A stretch of DNA of 12,088 bases from an uncultured Bacteroides sp. GTDB lineage: Bacteria > Bacteroidota > Bacteroidia > Bacteroidales > Bacteroidaceae. Shown one piece after another: positions 11,659-12,088 of this stretch. The stretch lies in assembly GCF_959029255.1 (NCBI RefSeq), contig NZ_CAUFUE010000048.1:1-12088 (forward strand), given 5' to 3'. Under the pieces are notes generated by a model. That model was given only the letters and a program-made list of their open reading frames with translations. It was not told the origin of the DNA and searched no databases. Made by a program: the position numbers and the translations under genes. Each line of letters begins with the position of its first letter. Positions within the stretch are counted from its first letter, which is position 1.

Positions 11659-12088
11659 AAAAATAACTTTTCTTGGAAAATTTCATAAAAAAATCTTCTA
11701 AGTTGCTGTGCTCTATGTTGTTATATTATTCATAAAATCGGGAATGTTCAAATGTAACTGTTTTATCTAATTAAAGTGTTATTTTTCTGTTTGTTATAAG
11801 CACCCGTAGCGTCGGATGGAGAATATCCGCTGCAACGGGTAAGAGATTTTGGGGAGCTAGTTCCTCTGGTGGCGGTGGCTCTATCTCTAATCTAGCTTGG
11901 GATGGCCGAAGGCCTGACAGGAAAAAGACTATCGCAAAAGGTGTATAAAAGTTGCATTAACAGTGGTAATGAGAAACAAATAAAGTTTTCGAAGAAGATA
12001 ATTATTGTTTTCGGTGTGTTGTGTCAGGAGGTTACAACACACCATCTTTCGGTTTAGCTCATTGATAACAATACATACGCCACATTAT
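11659..12088 (+). other. 430-bp region without a convincing gene; strong hairpins, possible structured RNA or gene remnant
   Basis: No ORF with a start codon and good length is present. The left part (11659-11790) is very AT-rich. From about 11800 the composition changes: hairpin 11802-11840 (14 pairs, two mismatches, 7-base loop), possible stem 11842-11847 with 11883-11888, a small GGCC-GAA-GGCC hairpin inside 11904-11914, and a perfect 10-pair hairpin at 12013-12022/12034-12043. These suggest a plus-strand structured RNA or leader whose downstream gene lies outside the window. I do not recognise a known RNA family (it is not tmRNA, RNase P RNA or SRP RNA by their conserved cores). An alternative is a decayed coding segment: one frame (11775-11948, no start codon) encodes NLAWDGRRPDRKK, resembling the WDG motif of FlgD-like C-terminal domains. 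Confidence 0.4.
12013..12043 (+). terminator. Perfect 10-bp hairpin, possible terminator of an upstream RNA
   Basis: GGTGTGTTGT (12013-12022) pairs with ACAACACACC (12034-12043) around an 11-base loop that contains AGGAGG. The bases after it (ATCTTTCGGTTT) are only moderately T-rich. If the preceding region makes an RNA, this could be its 3' end. Confidence 0.4.

Noticed and set aside
11784..11840. A short plus-strand gene starting at the ATG in GGATGGAGAATATCC
   Set aside because: That frame stops after eight codons, and the sequence is part of a hairpin. It is better explained by structure than by coding.
11659..12088. The region as tmRNA, RNase P RNA, SRP RNA or a cobalamin, TPP or FMN riboswitch
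   Set aside because: None of the conserved core sequences of these RNAs that I know is present on either strand.

Overview
The window looks like chromosomal DNA from a gut Bacteroides or a close relative. Evidence for this: arginine genes of the divergent Bacteroidota type, an HU protein with an extended tail, an outer-membrane PagL-like barrel, start sites without strong Shine-Dalgarno sequences, and six well-placed copies of the Bacteroides -7 promoter element TAnnTTTG, each 20 to 70 bases upstream of a start codon. Almost all genes lie on the minus strand and are read from right to left. The order of the arginine genes resembles the arginine locus I recall from B. thetaiotaomicron, but species cannot be fixed by eye.

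Layout from left to right: the 3' half of a tRNA-Leu(UAA) with its terminator; a small plus-strand thioredoxin with an unusual CPHC active site; a minus-strand outer-membrane PagL-like protein; a 65-residue DUF2007-like protein; an AMP-forming acyl-CoA synthetase with an XRE/cupin regulator just upstream of it; a small GIY-YIG nuclease gene next to an imperfect inverted repeat; proC with its own promoter; then the arginine cluster argD - (four-helix-bundle gene) - argC - argG - GNAT acyltransferase - argR. In transcription order this is argR, GNAT, argG, argC, four-helix-bundle, argD, then a Rho-independent terminator. Further right are an HU-family gene with its terminator and about 500 bases without a convincing gene but with strong hairpins.

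Function: ArgR probably senses arginine and represses the operon through three ARG-box-like sites found here at about 21-22 base spacing across the argR promoter. The GNAT enzyme is best explained as the first committed enzyme, acylating glutamate (in Bacteroides probably with succinyl-CoA). ArgC and ArgD then act on the N-acylated intermediates, and ArgG makes argininosuccinate. argB, argF', argH and a deacylase are not in this window. proC makes proline from the related glutamate-semialdehyde branch.

The most unusual feature is a 477-base unit (7210-7686) between argC and argD. It carries a four-helix-bundle protein gene and is bounded by 34-base inverted repeats matching at 32 of 34 positions. 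One repeat supplies the argC stop codon and the new gene's start codon, and the other abuts the argD start. With the nearby GIY-YIG gene and its own repeat, the window shows two small 'gene plus inverted repeat' passengers placed between metabolic genes.
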